Position numbers and translations under genes: made by a program. A DNA stretch of 64,000 bases from Streptomyces sp. WMMC500 (GTDB lineage Bacteria; Actinomycetota; Actinomycetes; Streptomycetales; Streptomycetaceae): the NCBI RefSeq assembly GCF_027497195.1, contig NZ_CP114905.1, forward strand, positions 1,488,001 to 1,552,000, given 5' to 3'. Under the pieces are notes generated by a model. It searched no databases and was not told where the DNA came from. It worked only from the letters and a program-made list of their open reading frames with translations. This document shows positions 9,161 to 18,172 of the stretch, piece by piece; the first letter of the stretch is position 1; the number at the start of each line of letters is the position of its first letter.

Positions 9161-9205
9161 GCGTCTGAAGGGGCGACCGGAAGTCGACGGCCGAGGGGGA
9201 ATCGG

Positions 9206-9931
9206 ATGGCTGCGCCGGCCGGACGTGCGCTCGACTGGGACGGCTGCTTCAACGTACGCGACCTCGGCGGACTGCCCGCGGCCGGTGCCCGGCGCACCGT
9301 CCGGGGCGCGCTGGTGCGCGCCGACTCCCTGGACCGGCTGTCCGCGGCGGGCTGGGCCGCGGTCGCCGACCACGGCATACGGACCGTGGTGGACCTGCGC
9401 AACGCCGCCGACCACGCCCCGGCGCACCCGCGCCCCGACGGGATCGGGCTCGTGCGGGTGCCGGTGGACGAGCTGGCGGGCGACGAGCGGTGGTTCCGGG
9501 AGTGGGGGGACGTCGAGGGGACGCCGCTGACCTTCGCCGCGTACCTGGAGCATTTCCCGGAGGTGCCGGCGGCGATCGTCGCCGCGGTCGCCGCGGCGCC
9601 GCCCGGCGGCGTCGTGGTGCACTGCGCGGCGGGCCGGGACCGTACCGGCTTCGCGTCGTTCCTGCTGCTGGCGCTCGCCGGCGTGTCCGCGGCGGACATC
9701 GCCGCCGACTACCTGCTCAGCGGGCCCAACCACCGGCGCGCCGCGGCGGCGCTCGGGCTCGCCGACGACACGGCGGAGACGGCCGGGATCCAGGCCCGCT
9801 CGGGCCGGACCGCCGCGCAGGTCATCGCCGAGACACACGCCGGCTTCGACCCGGCCGCTTATCTGGCCGCGGCCGGTGTGCCGGACGCGACGGTCGCGGC
9901 GGCGCGGGAGCGGCTGCTCGCCACGGCGTGA
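9206..9931 (+). CDS. Tyrosine-protein phosphatase (Y_phosphatase3 type)
   Basis: A 241-aa dual-specificity-like phosphatase of the MptpB/LipA-like family. The signature P-loop HCAAGRDRTG gives CX5R with Cys140 and Arg146. The N-terminal FNVRDLGGLP and VRGALVRADSLDRL blocks are typical of the family. In mycobacteria the relatives hydrolyse phosphotyrosine and phosphoinositides. The targets here are unknown. ATG 9206 has a purine-rich GAGGGGGAA site 5-6 nt upstream. There is no signal peptide, so it is probably cytoplasmic. It converges with the pterin dehydratase, with stops 30 bp apart. Confidence 0.88.
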   Translation: MAAPAGRALDWDGCFNVRDLGGLPAAGARRTVRGALVRADSLDRLSAAGWAAVADHGIRTVVDLRNAADHAPAHPRPDGIGLVRVPVDELAGDERWFREWGDVEGTPLTFAAYLEHFPEVPAAIVAAVAAAPPGGVVVHCAAGRDRTGFASFLLLALAGVSAADIAADYLLSGPNHRRAAAALGLADDTAETAGIQARSGRTAAQVIAETHAGFDPAAYLAAAGVPDATVAAARERLLATA

Positions 9932-9961
9932 GCCGGCCGGCGGCGGGGCTCCCGGGTCTGC

Positions 9962-10270
9962 TCAGCTCGCGCCGTGCTCCGGTGCGACCGCCTCCACCCG
10001 GCGGGCGAGGTCGAAGTCCAGCTCGGTGACCCGGCCGCCCACGCTGTGGGTGTTGACCGAGAGATCGAGGGTGTTGTAGCCGAGCGTGAGCATCGCGTGG
10101 TGCCCGAGTTCCTCCTGGATCCGGGAGACCTCCGCGACCATCGCGGCGGCGGCCGGATGCGAGTCGAAGCGGTACGTACGCGTCAGCAGCTCGCCCTCGG
10201 CCACCGACCAGCCCGGCAGCCGGGCCAGCCGGTCCTGGGTGTCCTCGGGGGAAAGCGGTTCGACGGCCAT
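9962..10270 (-). CDS. 4a-hydroxytetrahydrobiopterin dehydratase (PCD/DCoH)
   Basis: A 102-aa protein with the full PCD fold: LPGWSVAEGELLTRTYRF at the N-terminus, then the active-site block EELGHHAMLTLGYNTLDLSV, where the adjacent histidines are catalytic, and THSVGGRVTELDFDLARRVE. It dehydrates the carbinolamine formed by pterin-dependent aromatic hydroxylases. No such hydroxylase lies nearby, which is common for actinobacterial homologues. It is divergent from the XRE-family gene, with only 73 bp between the starts, so the two may share control. Confidence 0.9.
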   Translation of the reverse strand: MAVEPLSPEDTQDRLARLPGWSVAEGELLTRTYRFDSHPAAAAMVAEVSRIQEELGHHAMLTLGYNTLDLSVNTHSVGGRVTELDFDLARRVEAVAPEHGAS

Positions 10271-10343
10271 GCGAGGTGCTCCCTTCGCGGCGGGGCGGTT
10301 CCCGCCCGACGGTACTCCGCGGCCCTCGGTTACCGTCGATGAC

Positions 10344-11187
10344 ATGACGATCCCCGGCCCGCCCGTCACCCCCGCCGCCGACGGCACGCCCCGCACCGGC
10401 GACCCGGCCGGCGCCCTGCTGCGAAGCTGGCGGGAGCGCCGCGGGCTGAGCCAACTGGAGCTGGCGCTGCGCGCGGACTCCTCGGCGCGCCACATCAGCT
10501 TCGTCGAGACCGGCCGGTCGCGGCCGAGCCGGGCGATGGTGCTCAAGCTCGCCGAGCACCTGGACATGCCGGTACGCGAGCGCAACGCGTTGCTCCTCGC
10601 CGCCGGCTACGCGCCGGCCTACCCCGAGACGCCGCTGGACGACCCGGCGCTGGCCGAGCTGCGCCAGGGCGTCGAACAGCTCGTCGCCGCACGAGCCGTT
10701 CCCGGCGGTGGTCGTGGACGGGGCGTACAACGTGGTGGCCGCCAACCGCGGCATCCTGCTGGTCCTCGACGAGGTGGCGGAGGAGCTGCTGCGCCCGCCC
10801 CTGAACGCGATGCGGCTGACGCTGCACCCCGACGGGCTGGCGAAGAAGATCCTCAACCTGCCGCAGTGGCGGGCCCATCTGCTGCACCAGATGGACCGTC
10901 AGCTCTCACTGGTCCGCTCGCCCGCGCTGAAGGAGCTGTACGACGAGGTGGCGGCCTATCCGCTCGCGCCGGAGGCGGGCGCCGAGGAGGTCGAGGAGGT
11001 CGGCGGGCGGGCCCCGTTCGCGCTGCCGCTGCGGGTCGCGCACGACGGGCACGTGCTGTCCTTCGTCTCCACCATCTCCACGTTCAACACGCCCATGGAC
11101 GTGACGGTCTCGGAGCTTGCGCTCGAGACGCTGCTGCCCGCGGACCCGGAGACGACGAAGTACCTGCGCCAGCAGCTCGGCTCCTGA
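10344..11187 (+). pseudogene. XRE-family regulator with MmyB-like domain, single-base frameshift
   Basis: From ATG 10344 the frame encodes a Cro/CI helix-turn-helix (RSWRERRGLSQLELALRADS and ARHISFVETGRSRPSRAMVL). Near 10690 the coding frame shifts and continues as HEPFPAVVVDGAYNVVAANR, the MmyB-like ligand-binding domain, ending at 11187. The span is 844 nt, one more than a multiple of three. Dropping one C in the run at 10686-10690 restores QLVAHEPFPAVVVDG and an intact protein of about 280 aa. So either one base was inserted recently or the base call is wrong. Family members regulate neighbouring oxidoreductase or aldo/keto genes; the target here is unknown. Confidence 0.8.
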
Positions 11188-11302
11188 CCCGCCGGCCCGC
11201 CCCGCCCCGGCGGCACGCCCCCGCGGCACGCACGGCGGGCCCCGGCCGCGGCGGGGGCAGGAGGCGGTGGCCGCGGGCGACGGGAGTGTCAGCCCCCGGG
11301 TC

Positions 11303-11316
11303 TAGAGTTCCGTCCC
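11303..11316 (+). promoter_or_regulatory. Likely leaderless promoter of the SWIM gene
   Basis: A -10-like TAGAGT (11303-11308) ends 8 nt before ATG 11317, with no Shine-Dalgarno. Transcription would start at or next to the ATG. No convincing -35 is visible. Confidence 0.45.
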
Positions 11317-12747
11317 ATGCCCTCAGCCACCGCGACGTACGCCTACCGCGACTCGTCCGCCTTCGACGCCGCCGTGCGCGCCCTCGCCCTGCAGACGAGC
11401 GGGGGACGCACCCCGGCCGGAGATGCCGCCCACCCCCGCTTCTTCGACGGGAACCTCACCGAACCCGGGGCCTCCGCCGCCGCGCTGCTCGCCGTCGCCG
11501 ACGTGGCGGCCGCCCGCTACTACGACCCCCGGCGCACCGGGTCCGCGAGCCTCGATCCCGTGGTCACCGCCGGGGGCGGCGGGCTGCGGTTCGAGTCGTT
11601 CTCGGGCTGCTGCGGCGTGCACGCCCGGCTCGACGTGCCCCCGGCCGGACTGGACGGCGGGGACGTCGGCCGCGGCACCACGAACGTCGACGTCAACCTC
11701 CCGCTGCGGGACGCCCTCGGGCGGCTGACCGGAGGGGAGCCGCTCGGCCTCACCGTCGGGCCCGACGCGCTCGCCGTCCGGACGGGCGGCGGCCGGATCG
11801 TCGAGAAGAAGGTCCCGCTGCCCGACCGCTGGATCCGCGGCTTCGCCGAAACACCGCTGCTCACCTCCCGGTTCGACCTCCGCGCCGAGGTGACCGCGGC
11901 CGAGACGCTCCGCTTCCTGCGCACCCTGCCGCGGGCCGGTGCCGGCAACGCCGCCCGCGGCGCGGAGTGGGTCGTCGCCCACGGCGGGCGCCTGCGCAGC
12001 ACGTCCCGGCCCGCGCCGGGGGCCGTGTGCCTGCCGGGGCCGCAGCGCCTCACCGCGCTGCGCCGCGTGCTGCGGCACGCCCGCGGCCTCCGCCTCTACG
12101 GGCCGCCGGTCACCGCCCGCAGCGGCACGCAGGCCGCGGCGTGGGAGATATCCCTCGCGGCCGGCCTGCGGCTGACGCTGACCCTGTCGCCCGAGACGGG
12201 CCGGGGGTTCTCCGGCGAGGGGGCGGTGCTGGACGATCTCGCCGGGCCCGACGTCGAGGCCGATGCCGAGCTGCTGTCCGTCCTCCTCGCCTGGGACTCC
12301 CAAATCGACACCGCCGGGCTGGCCGCCGAGGCGGGGCTGACGGTCGAGCGGACCCGCGCCGCGCTCACCCGCCTCGGGGTGGACGGCCGGGTGGGCTACG
12401 ACGCCGCCACGGCCGCGTACTTCCACCGTGAGCTGCCGTTCGTCCCCGGCCGGGCCGAGGACCACAACCCGCGGCTGCGGACCGCGCGCGCGATCGTCGC
12501 CGCCGGCGGGGTGCGCCGCCTGGGCCCGGGCCTCGCGGAGGTCACGACCACCGACGGGCGCACGCACCGGGTGCGCGCCGACGCCGGAACCACCCGGGCG
12601 GCATCAGCGTGTACCTGCCAGTGGTGGGCCGAGCACCGGGGCCGCCGCGGGCCCTGCAGTCACGCCCTGGCCGTGCGCATCGCCCCGGACGACTCGGTGA
12701 CCGGAGCGAACACCCCGGACAACACCGAAGCGGGCCACGGCCGCTGA
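11317..12747 (+). CDS. SWIM zinc finger family protein
   Basis: A 476-aa protein whose C-terminus carries a SWIM finger, CXCX12CXH, readable as CTCQWWAEHRGRRGPCSH (about residues 429-446). The long N-terminal part is poorly characterised. It contains a glycine-rich FSGCCGVHARLDVP block and a winged-helix-like segment (EAGLTVERTRAALTRLGVDG). SWIM fingers bind DNA or proteins. The gene probably starts leaderless at ATG 11317 and lies 85 bp upstream of a DUF6493-type gene, with which it seems to form a unit. The role is unknown. The partner MoxR ATPase and VWA genes seen beside SWIM proteins in other actinomycetes (recalled, not checked) are absent here. Confidence 0.8.
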   Translation: MPSATATYAYRDSSAFDAAVRALALQTSGGRTPAGDAAHPRFFDGNLTEPGASAAALLAVADVAAARYYDPRRTGSASLDPVVTAGGGGLRFESFSGCCGVHARLDVPPAGLDGGDVGRGTTNVDVNLPLRDALGRLTGGEPLGLTVGPDALAVRTGGGRIVEKKVPLPDRWIRGFAETPLLTSRFDLRAEVTAAETLRFLRTLPRAGAGNAARGAEWVVAHGGRLRSTSRPAPGAVCLPGPQRLTALRRVLRHARGLRLYGPPVTARSGTQAAAWEISLAAGLRLTLTLSPETGRGFSGEGAVLDDLAGPDVEADAELLSVLLAWDSQIDTAGLAAEAGLTVERTRAALTRLGVDGRVGYDAATAAYFHRELPFVPGRAEDHNPRLRTARAIVAAGGVRRLGPGLAEVTTTDGRTHRVRADAGTTRAASACTCQWWAEHRGRRGPCSHALAVRIAPDDSVTGANTPDNTEAGHGR

Positions 12748-12832
12748 CCACCCGACACCTCCGCCCGACACCCCCCGCATCGACCCGCACCATGCACCGA
12801 CTGCACCGCCGCACAAAGGAGTGCCGCCCCAC

Positions 12833-15268
12833 ATGTCCGACCACCCGCTGTTCACGCTCATCGACAGCGGGGACTACCTCGCTGTCCCCGATGCCCTGGC
12901 CGCCATGACCGCGGACGAGCGCCGCGCCGCCGTTCCCGAGCTGAAGGCCGCCCGCGCGTCACTCAGCAGGATCAGCCTGTGGACCTACGACGAACCGCGT
13001 CGCATCGCCGTCCAGCTCGCCGGCGCCGGGTGCCTCGAGAGCGTCCCGGCCGTCGCCGAGTGGCTGCTCAAGGGCAAGACCCGGGTCGCCTCCATACCGG
13101 GCTGGCGGCCCGACGAAGCCCTCGTCGCCTGTCTGTTCGCCGACGGGCCCGGCACCCGCGACACCGACTTCCAGGCCGAGTTGGTCCGCCGGATCGCCGA
13201 CGGCCGCCTGGACGAGGGCACACTGCCGTACTACCGCCTGGCCGTCGAACTCATCCGGCGCTCCGGCTGCCCCGTCCCGGTCACCGACGCGTTCGTCCTC
13301 ACGTGGGCACGGAAGGCGGCCAGCCGCTACAACCTGGACACCACTCCGCCGACCTGGGACGAGCGCCCGCTCGCCGTCATCCTCGGGGAAGACCGGTTCC
13401 TGCAGCACCTCACCCACCGGCTGTTCGAGATCGACGGGGTGCCGGGCTACGCGAACTCGGGCCCGTACGAGCGCGACGACCCGGACTACTCCTGGCCCGC
13501 CGCGCTCGCGGCGCTCGCCGCCGACGGCACCCTCGACGCCGGCCGCCTCCACGACGCCGTGCTCGCTTCGCTGGTCCGGGGCACCGGAGCCGCCGTGGAC
13601 GTGCGGTTCCGGCTGTGGACGCTGGAGAAGCTCGCACCTTCGGCGGAGGAGTGCGCGCCGTACACGGACGACTACGTCCGTCTGCTGCTCGACGGCCCGT
13701 CCACCGTCGCCGCCCACGCCCAGCAGGTGCTCCGCGGGATCCTGGCGCCCGCCGCGGTCGTGGACGTGTCGCGCGACGCGCTGCTGCGCCCCGAGAAGAA
13801 GCTGGTCCGGGCCCAACTGGCCTGGCTGGACCAGGTCGTCCGGCGGGAGCCCGCGACCGCGGGCGCCGTGGTCGAGGTACTGACCGAGGCACGGGACTCG
13901 CTGGCGGACGCGGCGCTGCGGGAGCGGGTCGAGCGGCTGATCGCCCGTCACCTGCCGCGGAACGCCGAGGCTCCCGCGGCGGCCGCGGTCCCGGAGCGCG
14001 AACCCGACGTCGTCCCGCCCCCGCCGCCGAAGGCGGCGCGGCTGGACCGCCCGGTGGCCGACACCCCGGAGGACGTCGCGGCGGAGCTGCGCGTCTGGTG
14101 GCGCCGCCACCAGGACGACGGCCCGTTCGAGGACGCCCTGCTGGACCGCCTGGTCCGCCACGCCCACCGGGACCACGGGCAACTCGCGGCGGCGCTGCGG
14201 GAGGGGGTCGCCGATCTCCTCGACTGGTTCTCCCAGGCCGGGCACGAGCCGTGGAACCTCCTGGGGGTGGCCGCGGCCGTCTGCGGGGTGCCGTATCCGG
14301 GCACCGGGTCGGCGTTCGACACCATGGTGGAAATCCGCGGGCGGGAGCTGGTCGACCGGCTCCGAAACGGCGTCACGACCCCGTTCCTCCTGGCCACCGC
14401 CACCCACGACGACGGCACGATAGACCCGGCCGAACTCGTCGCGCGGATCGCCGAGTACGAGCGGCTGGGCGCCGAGCCGGGGCCGGTGGATCTGGCGCAG
14501 GCGCTGCTGCGGGCCGTACCGGAGGGCGGTGCGGACGCGCGCGCCGCCGCCGGGTCGCTCGCCTCGCCCGCGGGGCGCCGCCTCGCCGACCGGCTCCGGA
14601 CGGGCGGAGGGAGCGCGGATCCGGCCGCCTACCCCGAGCCGTTCGCCACCCTGCTGGCCGGGCCCGGCCCCACGGAGGGACGCAGCCCGGTCCACGGGCG
14701 GTCGGTGTTCCCCTGCCGTCCGGAGGACCTCCCGTGCGACCCGGACGTCCAGGCCGACTGGGCGTGGTATCTCACGCGCCGCAGCGGGGCCCGCATGGAC
14801 TGCCGGACCCTGGAGCGGCTTGCGGCGCTGCCCGGCCACAAGGGCGAGGCGATGCACCGCGCCCTGGCCGAGGGACTGAACGAGGACCGCCGTGAGGACC
14901 GGGCCGCCGCGGTGGACGCGGTGGTCGTCATGGTCTCGCGCGGGGAGTTGGACCCGGCGGGGCTTGCCGCGGCCCTCGGTGAGCTGACGGTGCCGATGGC
15001 CTCTCGCCTCGCGTCCGCGCTCGGCGACGCCTCGGCGGCGGTGGGCGCCAGGGCGGTGTGGCCCGTGGTCTCGGGGCTCCTGCCGCGGCTGCTGCCGTCC
15101 GGCGCGGGTCTCCGCGGCCTGAGCGATCTGCTGGCGCTGGCAACGGACCTCGCCCCCCGCGCCGGCGCGGAGGGCGGGATACCCGGCCTGGCGGAGGTGG
15201 CGTCCCGGCCGCCGAAGTCCCGCCTGGTGAAGGAGGCACGCCGGCTGCACGGCGTCCTGCCCGGCTGA
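12833..15268 (+). CDS. Large DUF6493-type protein, partner of the SWIM gene
   Basis: An 811-aa, mainly alpha-helical protein with no signal peptide or membrane helix. It looks like a helical-repeat scaffold: many 30-40-residue helical pairs, and a proline-rich linker near residues 386-410 (VVPPPPPKAARL) splits it into N- and C-terminal halves. From memory it matches the DUF6493 family that neighbours SWIM proteins; I could not verify this. ATG 12833 is chosen with AAGGAG at 12816-12821; GTG 12821 in the same frame overlaps that site. A strong terminator follows directly, so SWIM and DUF6493 genes form a closed two-gene unit. Confidence 0.7.
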   Translation: MSDHPLFTLIDSGDYLAVPDALAAMTADERRAAVPELKAARASLSRISLWTYDEPRRIAVQLAGAGCLESVPAVAEWLLKGKTRVASIPGWRPDEALVACLFADGPGTRDTDFQAELVRRIADGRLDEGTLPYYRLAVELIRRSGCPVPVTDAFVLTWARKAASRYNLDTTPPTWDERPLAVILGEDRFLQHLTHRLFEIDGVPGYANSGPYERDDPDYSWPAALAALAADGTLDAGRLHDAVLASLVRGTGAAVDVRFRLWTLEKLAPSAEECAPYTDDYVRLLLDGPSTVAAHAQQVLRGILAPAAVVDVSRDALLRPEKKLVRAQLAWLDQVVRREPATAGAVVEVLTEARDSLADAALRERVERLIARHLPRNAEAPAAAAVPEREPDVVPPPPPKAARLDRPVADTPEDVAAELRVWWRRHQDDGPFEDALLDRLVRHAHRDHGQLAAALREGVADLLDWFSQAGHEPWNLLGVAAAVCGVPYPGTGSAFDTMVEIRGRELVDRLRNGVTTPFLLATATHDDGTIDPAELVARIAEYERLGAEPGPVDLAQALLRAVPEGGADARAAAGSLASPAGRRLADRLRTGGGSADPAAYPEPFATLLAGPGPTEGRSPVHGRSVFPCRPEDLPCDPDVQADWAWYLTRRSGARMDCRTLERLAALPGHKGEAMHRALAEGLNEDRREDRAAAVDAVVVMVSRGELDPAGLAAALGELTVPMASRLASALGDASAAVGARAVWPVVSGLLPRLLPSGAGLRGLSDLLALATDLAPRAGAEGGIPGLAEVASRPPKSRLVKEARRLHGVLPG

Positions 15269-15273
15269 CGCCG

Positions 15274-15301
15274 GGCCGGGGGCACCGCGGTGCCCCCGGC
15301 C
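15274..15301 (+). terminator. Strong hairpin terminator after the SWIM/DUF6493 unit
   Basis: A perfect 13-bp stem, GGCCGGGGGCACC (15274-15286) and GGTGCCCCCGGCC (15289-15301), with a 2-nt top. It starts 5 bp after the stop codon. There is no T tract, which is common in streptomycetes. Confidence 0.75.
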
Positions 15302-15332
15302 GGCGCCCGTGATTACTCCCGTACGCCTTCAT

Positions 15333-15366
15333 ATACCTGTCATGCGCCATTGTTTGACGCAGGTAT
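15333..15366. promoter_or_regulatory. Inverted repeat in the sulfatase promoter region
   Basis: ATACCTG (15333-15339) and CAGGTAT (15360-15366) are perfect inverted arms 20 bp apart. The stretch is much more AT-rich than its surroundings and lies 70-100 bp before the sulfatase start. It may be an operator flanking a promoter. Confidence 0.45.
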
Positions 15367-15434
15367 CGCCGGAGTCCGAGGATCAGCGGCATCTGCCGGT
15401 CTCCCGATGTGCCGGCGTCCGAAGGGAGTCCGCC

Positions 15435-17546
15435 TTGGTCGGCCGCCGCGACGTCCTCGCAGGATCGGCACTCACGCTCGGTGCCGGCGCGTTATCGGTC
15501 TCGGTCGGCGGGACCCACCCGCGGTCGGCGGCCGCACAGCCCGCCCGGCCCCCGGGCGGCGCCCCGAACGTCATCGTGATCCTCATGGACGACCTGGGCT
15601 ACGGCGACCTCGGCTGCTACGGCCACCCGCTGATCCGCACCCCGCATCTGGACCGGCTCGCCCGCCAGGGCACCCGCTTCACCCAGGGCTACAGCGGCGC
15701 CCCCGTGTGCAGCCCGTCGCGCGCCGCGCTGCTCACCGGCCGCGTGCCCCCGCGCACGGGCATCCCCGACGTGCTGAGCCGGGACGACCCGCACGGGCTG
15801 GCCACGCGGGAGCGGACCCTCCCCGAGTACCTGCGCTCCGCGGGTTACGTGACCGCGGCGATCGGCAAGTGGCACCTCGGCCGGCTCGACGAACACCACC
15901 CGGCGCGGCACGGCTTCGACTCCTTCTTCGGCGTCGACGCGATGTACACGGCGGACACGTACCCCACCGAGGTCTGGCGCGACGGGGAACCCGTGGAGAT
16001 CCTGCGCAGCGACGCCGACCTGGCGACGCTCACCCGGCGCTTCACCGACGAGGCCGTCGACGTGATCGACCGCGCCGGGAACCGGCCGTTCTTCCTCTAC
16101 CTCACCGAGACCATGCCCCACCTGCCGCTCGCCGTCGAGCCGGAGTTCGCGGGCCGCTCCCGCGGCGGCCTCTACGGCGACGCCGTCGAGTCCGTCGACC
16201 ACCACCTGGGCCGCCTCTTCGACGCGCTGGCCGACCGCGGCCTCGACCGGGACACCCTGATCATCGTGACCAGCGACAACGGCCCCTGGTTCGAGGGCTC
16301 GTCCGGCGGGCTGCGCTCGCGGAAGTTCGAGGTCTTCGAGGGCGGCGTGCGGGTGCCGTTCCTCGCCCGCTGGACGGGCACCGTGCCGCGCGGCCGGGAG
16401 TCGGACGACGTGGTCTCGTTCCTCGACCTGCTGCCGACCGTGTGCTCCCTCGCCGGCGTCGAACCGGAGCCGGGCGTGGCGCTGGACGGCACCGACCTCA
16501 CGGCGACGCTGCGCGGCGCCCGGCTGCGGGAGCGCGCGCCGGTGCCGTTCTTCCTCGGCGCGCGGGCCGCGGCCGTACGCGACGGACGGTGGAAGCTGCA
16601 CGTCCGCCGGCGCGGCTCGGACCAGCGCTATCTGCCGGAGCTGTACGACCTCGACGCGGACCCGCGGGAGTCGGTGAACCTGACGGCCCGGCAGCCGGAA
16701 GTGACCGCGCGGCTGCGGGAGTTCCTGACGGCGCTGGAGGAGGACATCGCGCGCGAGCAGCGCCCGCCGGTGGCGCTCGCCGCAGACCTGCCGCTGTTGG
16801 CCGGCCGCCCCGCCACCGTACGGGTACGGCTGACACGCGCGCTGCGCCCCGGCGGCGAGCCCGTCGCGGAGGTCACGGTCTCGCTGACGGCGCCCGACGG
16901 CTGGGCCACGACGACCGTGCGGCAGGTCGTGGACCTCGACACCGAGCCGGTGCTCGACGTCGAGGTCACCCCGCCCGCCGCGGTCGGCGCCCCCGCGGGG
17001 CGGCTGGCGACGTACGAACTGACGCCGCGCGCCGAGGTCGACGGGCGGACGGTGCCGGGCGAGCCGGTGCGGGTGTACGCCGTGCCGCACGGCGACGACG
17101 TCGCCCTCGCGCTCGACGCCGGCCCGGCCGGTTCCCCGGTCACCCCCTCCTACCGCGCGCTGACCCCGGACTCCTCCTGGGCGGAGACCGCCGGCTACGG
17201 CTGGGCGGGCGGGACCCCGGCGCCCCTGTCCCGCGACCGCGGCGCCCCGGACGTGCTGCGCCGCGACATGGTCAACAACCAGCCGGCGGCGCTGCTCCGG
17301 CTGCGCCTGCCCGCGGGCCCGCGCACGATCTCCGTGCTGCGCGGCGACGACGGGTACGCCACCCCCGGGATCGTCGTCGCGGCGGACGGGACCGAGGTGA
17401 TCGCGCCCGGCCCGCAGGTGCCGGCGGGCGCGTACCAGTGGGAGGAGTTCACCCTCGACGGCGGCGACTCGGGCCGGGTGACCGAACTGCGCGTCAGCGC
17501 GCCGGACACTGCGAACTGGAAGATCGTGGCGCTGCTGGTGCGCTGA
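15435..17546 (+). CDS. Tat-exported type I sulfatase (arylsulfatase)
   Basis: A 703-aa secreted enzyme. The N-terminus VGRRDVLAGSALTLGAGALS is a twin-arginine signal. The mature part begins with the metal-binding NVIVILMDDLGYGDLGCYG. The formylglycine motif is CSPSRAALLTGR, with Cys92 as the residue to be oxidised. The Asp-Asn metal site appears as IIVTSDNGPWFEGSSGG. Residues beyond about 440 form an extra C-terminal domain of beta-sandwich type. It hydrolyses sulfate esters outside the membrane. TTG 15435 is preferred, with AGGGAG at 15423-15428, over upstream in-frame codons that would bury the Tat motif. No FGly-generating enzyme is in the window. Confidence 0.9.
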   Translation: MVGRRDVLAGSALTLGAGALSVSVGGTHPRSAAAQPARPPGGAPNVIVILMDDLGYGDLGCYGHPLIRTPHLDRLARQGTRFTQGYSGAPVCSPSRAALLTGRVPPRTGIPDVLSRDDPHGLATRERTLPEYLRSAGYVTAAIGKWHLGRLDEHHPARHGFDSFFGVDAMYTADTYPTEVWRDGEPVEILRSDADLATLTRRFTDEAVDVIDRAGNRPFFLYLTETMPHLPLAVEPEFAGRSRGGLYGDAVESVDHHLGRLFDALADRGLDRDTLIIVTSDNGPWFEGSSGGLRSRKFEVFEGGVRVPFLARWTGTVPRGRESDDVVSFLDLLPTVCSLAGVEPEPGVALDGTDLTATLRGARLRERAPVPFFLGARAAAVRDGRWKLHVRRRGSDQRYLPELYDLDADPRESVNLTARQPEVTARLREFLTALEEDIAREQRPPVALAADLPLLAGRPATVRVRLTRALRPGGEPVAEVTVSLTAPDGWATTTVRQVVDLDTEPVLDVEVTPPAAVGAPAGRLATYELTPRAEVDGRTVPGEPVRVYAVPHGDDVALALDAGPAGSPVTPSYRALTPDSSWAETAGYGWAGGTPAPLSRDRGAPDVLRRDMVNNQPAALLRLRLPAGPRTISVLRGDDGYATPGIVVAADGTEVIAPGPQVPAGAYQWEEFTLDGGDSGRVTELRVSAPDTANWKIVALLVR

Positions 17547-17552
17547 CGGCGC

Positions 17553-17594
17553 TACGGGCCGCCGCCCCGGCGAGCACCGGGGCGGCGGCCCGTA
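17553..17594. terminator. Bidirectional terminator between convergent genes
   Basis: An 18-bp perfect stem: TACGGGCCGCCGCCCCGG (17553-17570) pairs with 17577-17594 around the loop CGAGCA. It lies between the sulfatase stop and the stop of the minus-strand membrane gene, so it can serve both. Confidence 0.85.
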
Positions 17595-17606
17595 CGTCCT
17601 GGGCGG

Positions 17607-18032
17607 TCAGCGCCCGGACGCGGCCCGTACGCCGCGGAGCAGCCCGTACTGCACGACCGCGAAGCCCAGCACCACCGCGGCCTGCAGCGGGATCCACACG
17701 TACCCCGCGGTCGTCGGGTCGAGGACGCCGGCGACGAGGACGACGACGCTCGCCACCGCCCACGCGACGTTGACGTCGACGACCAGCGCCACCAGCCCCG
17801 CGGGCGGCACGGGCTTGCGGGCGATCCAGGCGACGTCGAGGGCGTAGACGACGAGCGCCGCGCCGAGTACGAGCAGCAGCCCGCGGTCCACGCCGAGCAG
17901 GTCGGAGACGGGGCCGGAGAGCGCCAGGTACACCAGCCCGTTGGCGCCGGTGACGACGGAGTCGAGCCCCAGGCAGCGGCGGAGCGTGATCTGCGGGGCG
18001 GTGGCGGCGGTCGGGGAGACGGCTGCGGACAT
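17607..18032 (-). CDS. Small four-helix membrane protein, function unknown
   Basis: A 141-aa integral membrane protein with four predicted helices: GANGLVYLALSGPVSDLLGV, LLLVLGAALVVYALDVAWIA, LVALVVDVNVAWAVASVVVL and IPLQAAVVLGFAVVQYGLL. I recognise no catalytic motif. It resembles small conserved actinobacterial membrane proteins of unknown role. ATG 18032 has a GGAGGGTGATCC stretch directly upstream. It is divergent from a LysR regulator, and a palindrome lies in the shared 251-bp gap. It is therefore a plausible target of that regulator. Confidence 0.75.
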   Translation of the reverse strand: MSAAVSPTAATAPQITLRRCLGLDSVVTGANGLVYLALSGPVSDLLGVDRGLLLVLGAALVVYALDVAWIARKPVPPAGLVALVVDVNVAWAVASVVVLVAGVLDPTTAGYVWIPLQAAVVLGFAVVQYGLLRGVRAASGR

Positions 18033-18155
18033 GACGGATCACCCTCCGAACGACATCGAGACAGGTCAGTGCCGGAACTGAGCCGGAACCCGGGCCGGAG
18101 TGCGCCGGTCCGGGCCCCGCTACCCCCACGGTGCCCGCCCCGGCCCGCGGCGTCG

Positions 18156-18172
18156 ATTACCACCGGGGTAAT
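18156..18172. promoter_or_regulatory. LysR-type palindrome in a divergent promoter
   Basis: ATTACC (18156-18161), spacer ACCGG, GGTAAT (18167-18172): a perfect 17-bp palindrome with the T-N11-A layout usual for LysR operators. It sits in the 251-bp gap between the small membrane protein (minus) and the LysR gene (plus). AT-rich arms stand out in this GC background. Confidence 0.6.

Noticed and set aside
15309..15434. ATG 15309 as start of the sulfatase
   Set aside because: It would place 42 extra residues before the Tat motif and pass through the promoter-like inverted repeat.
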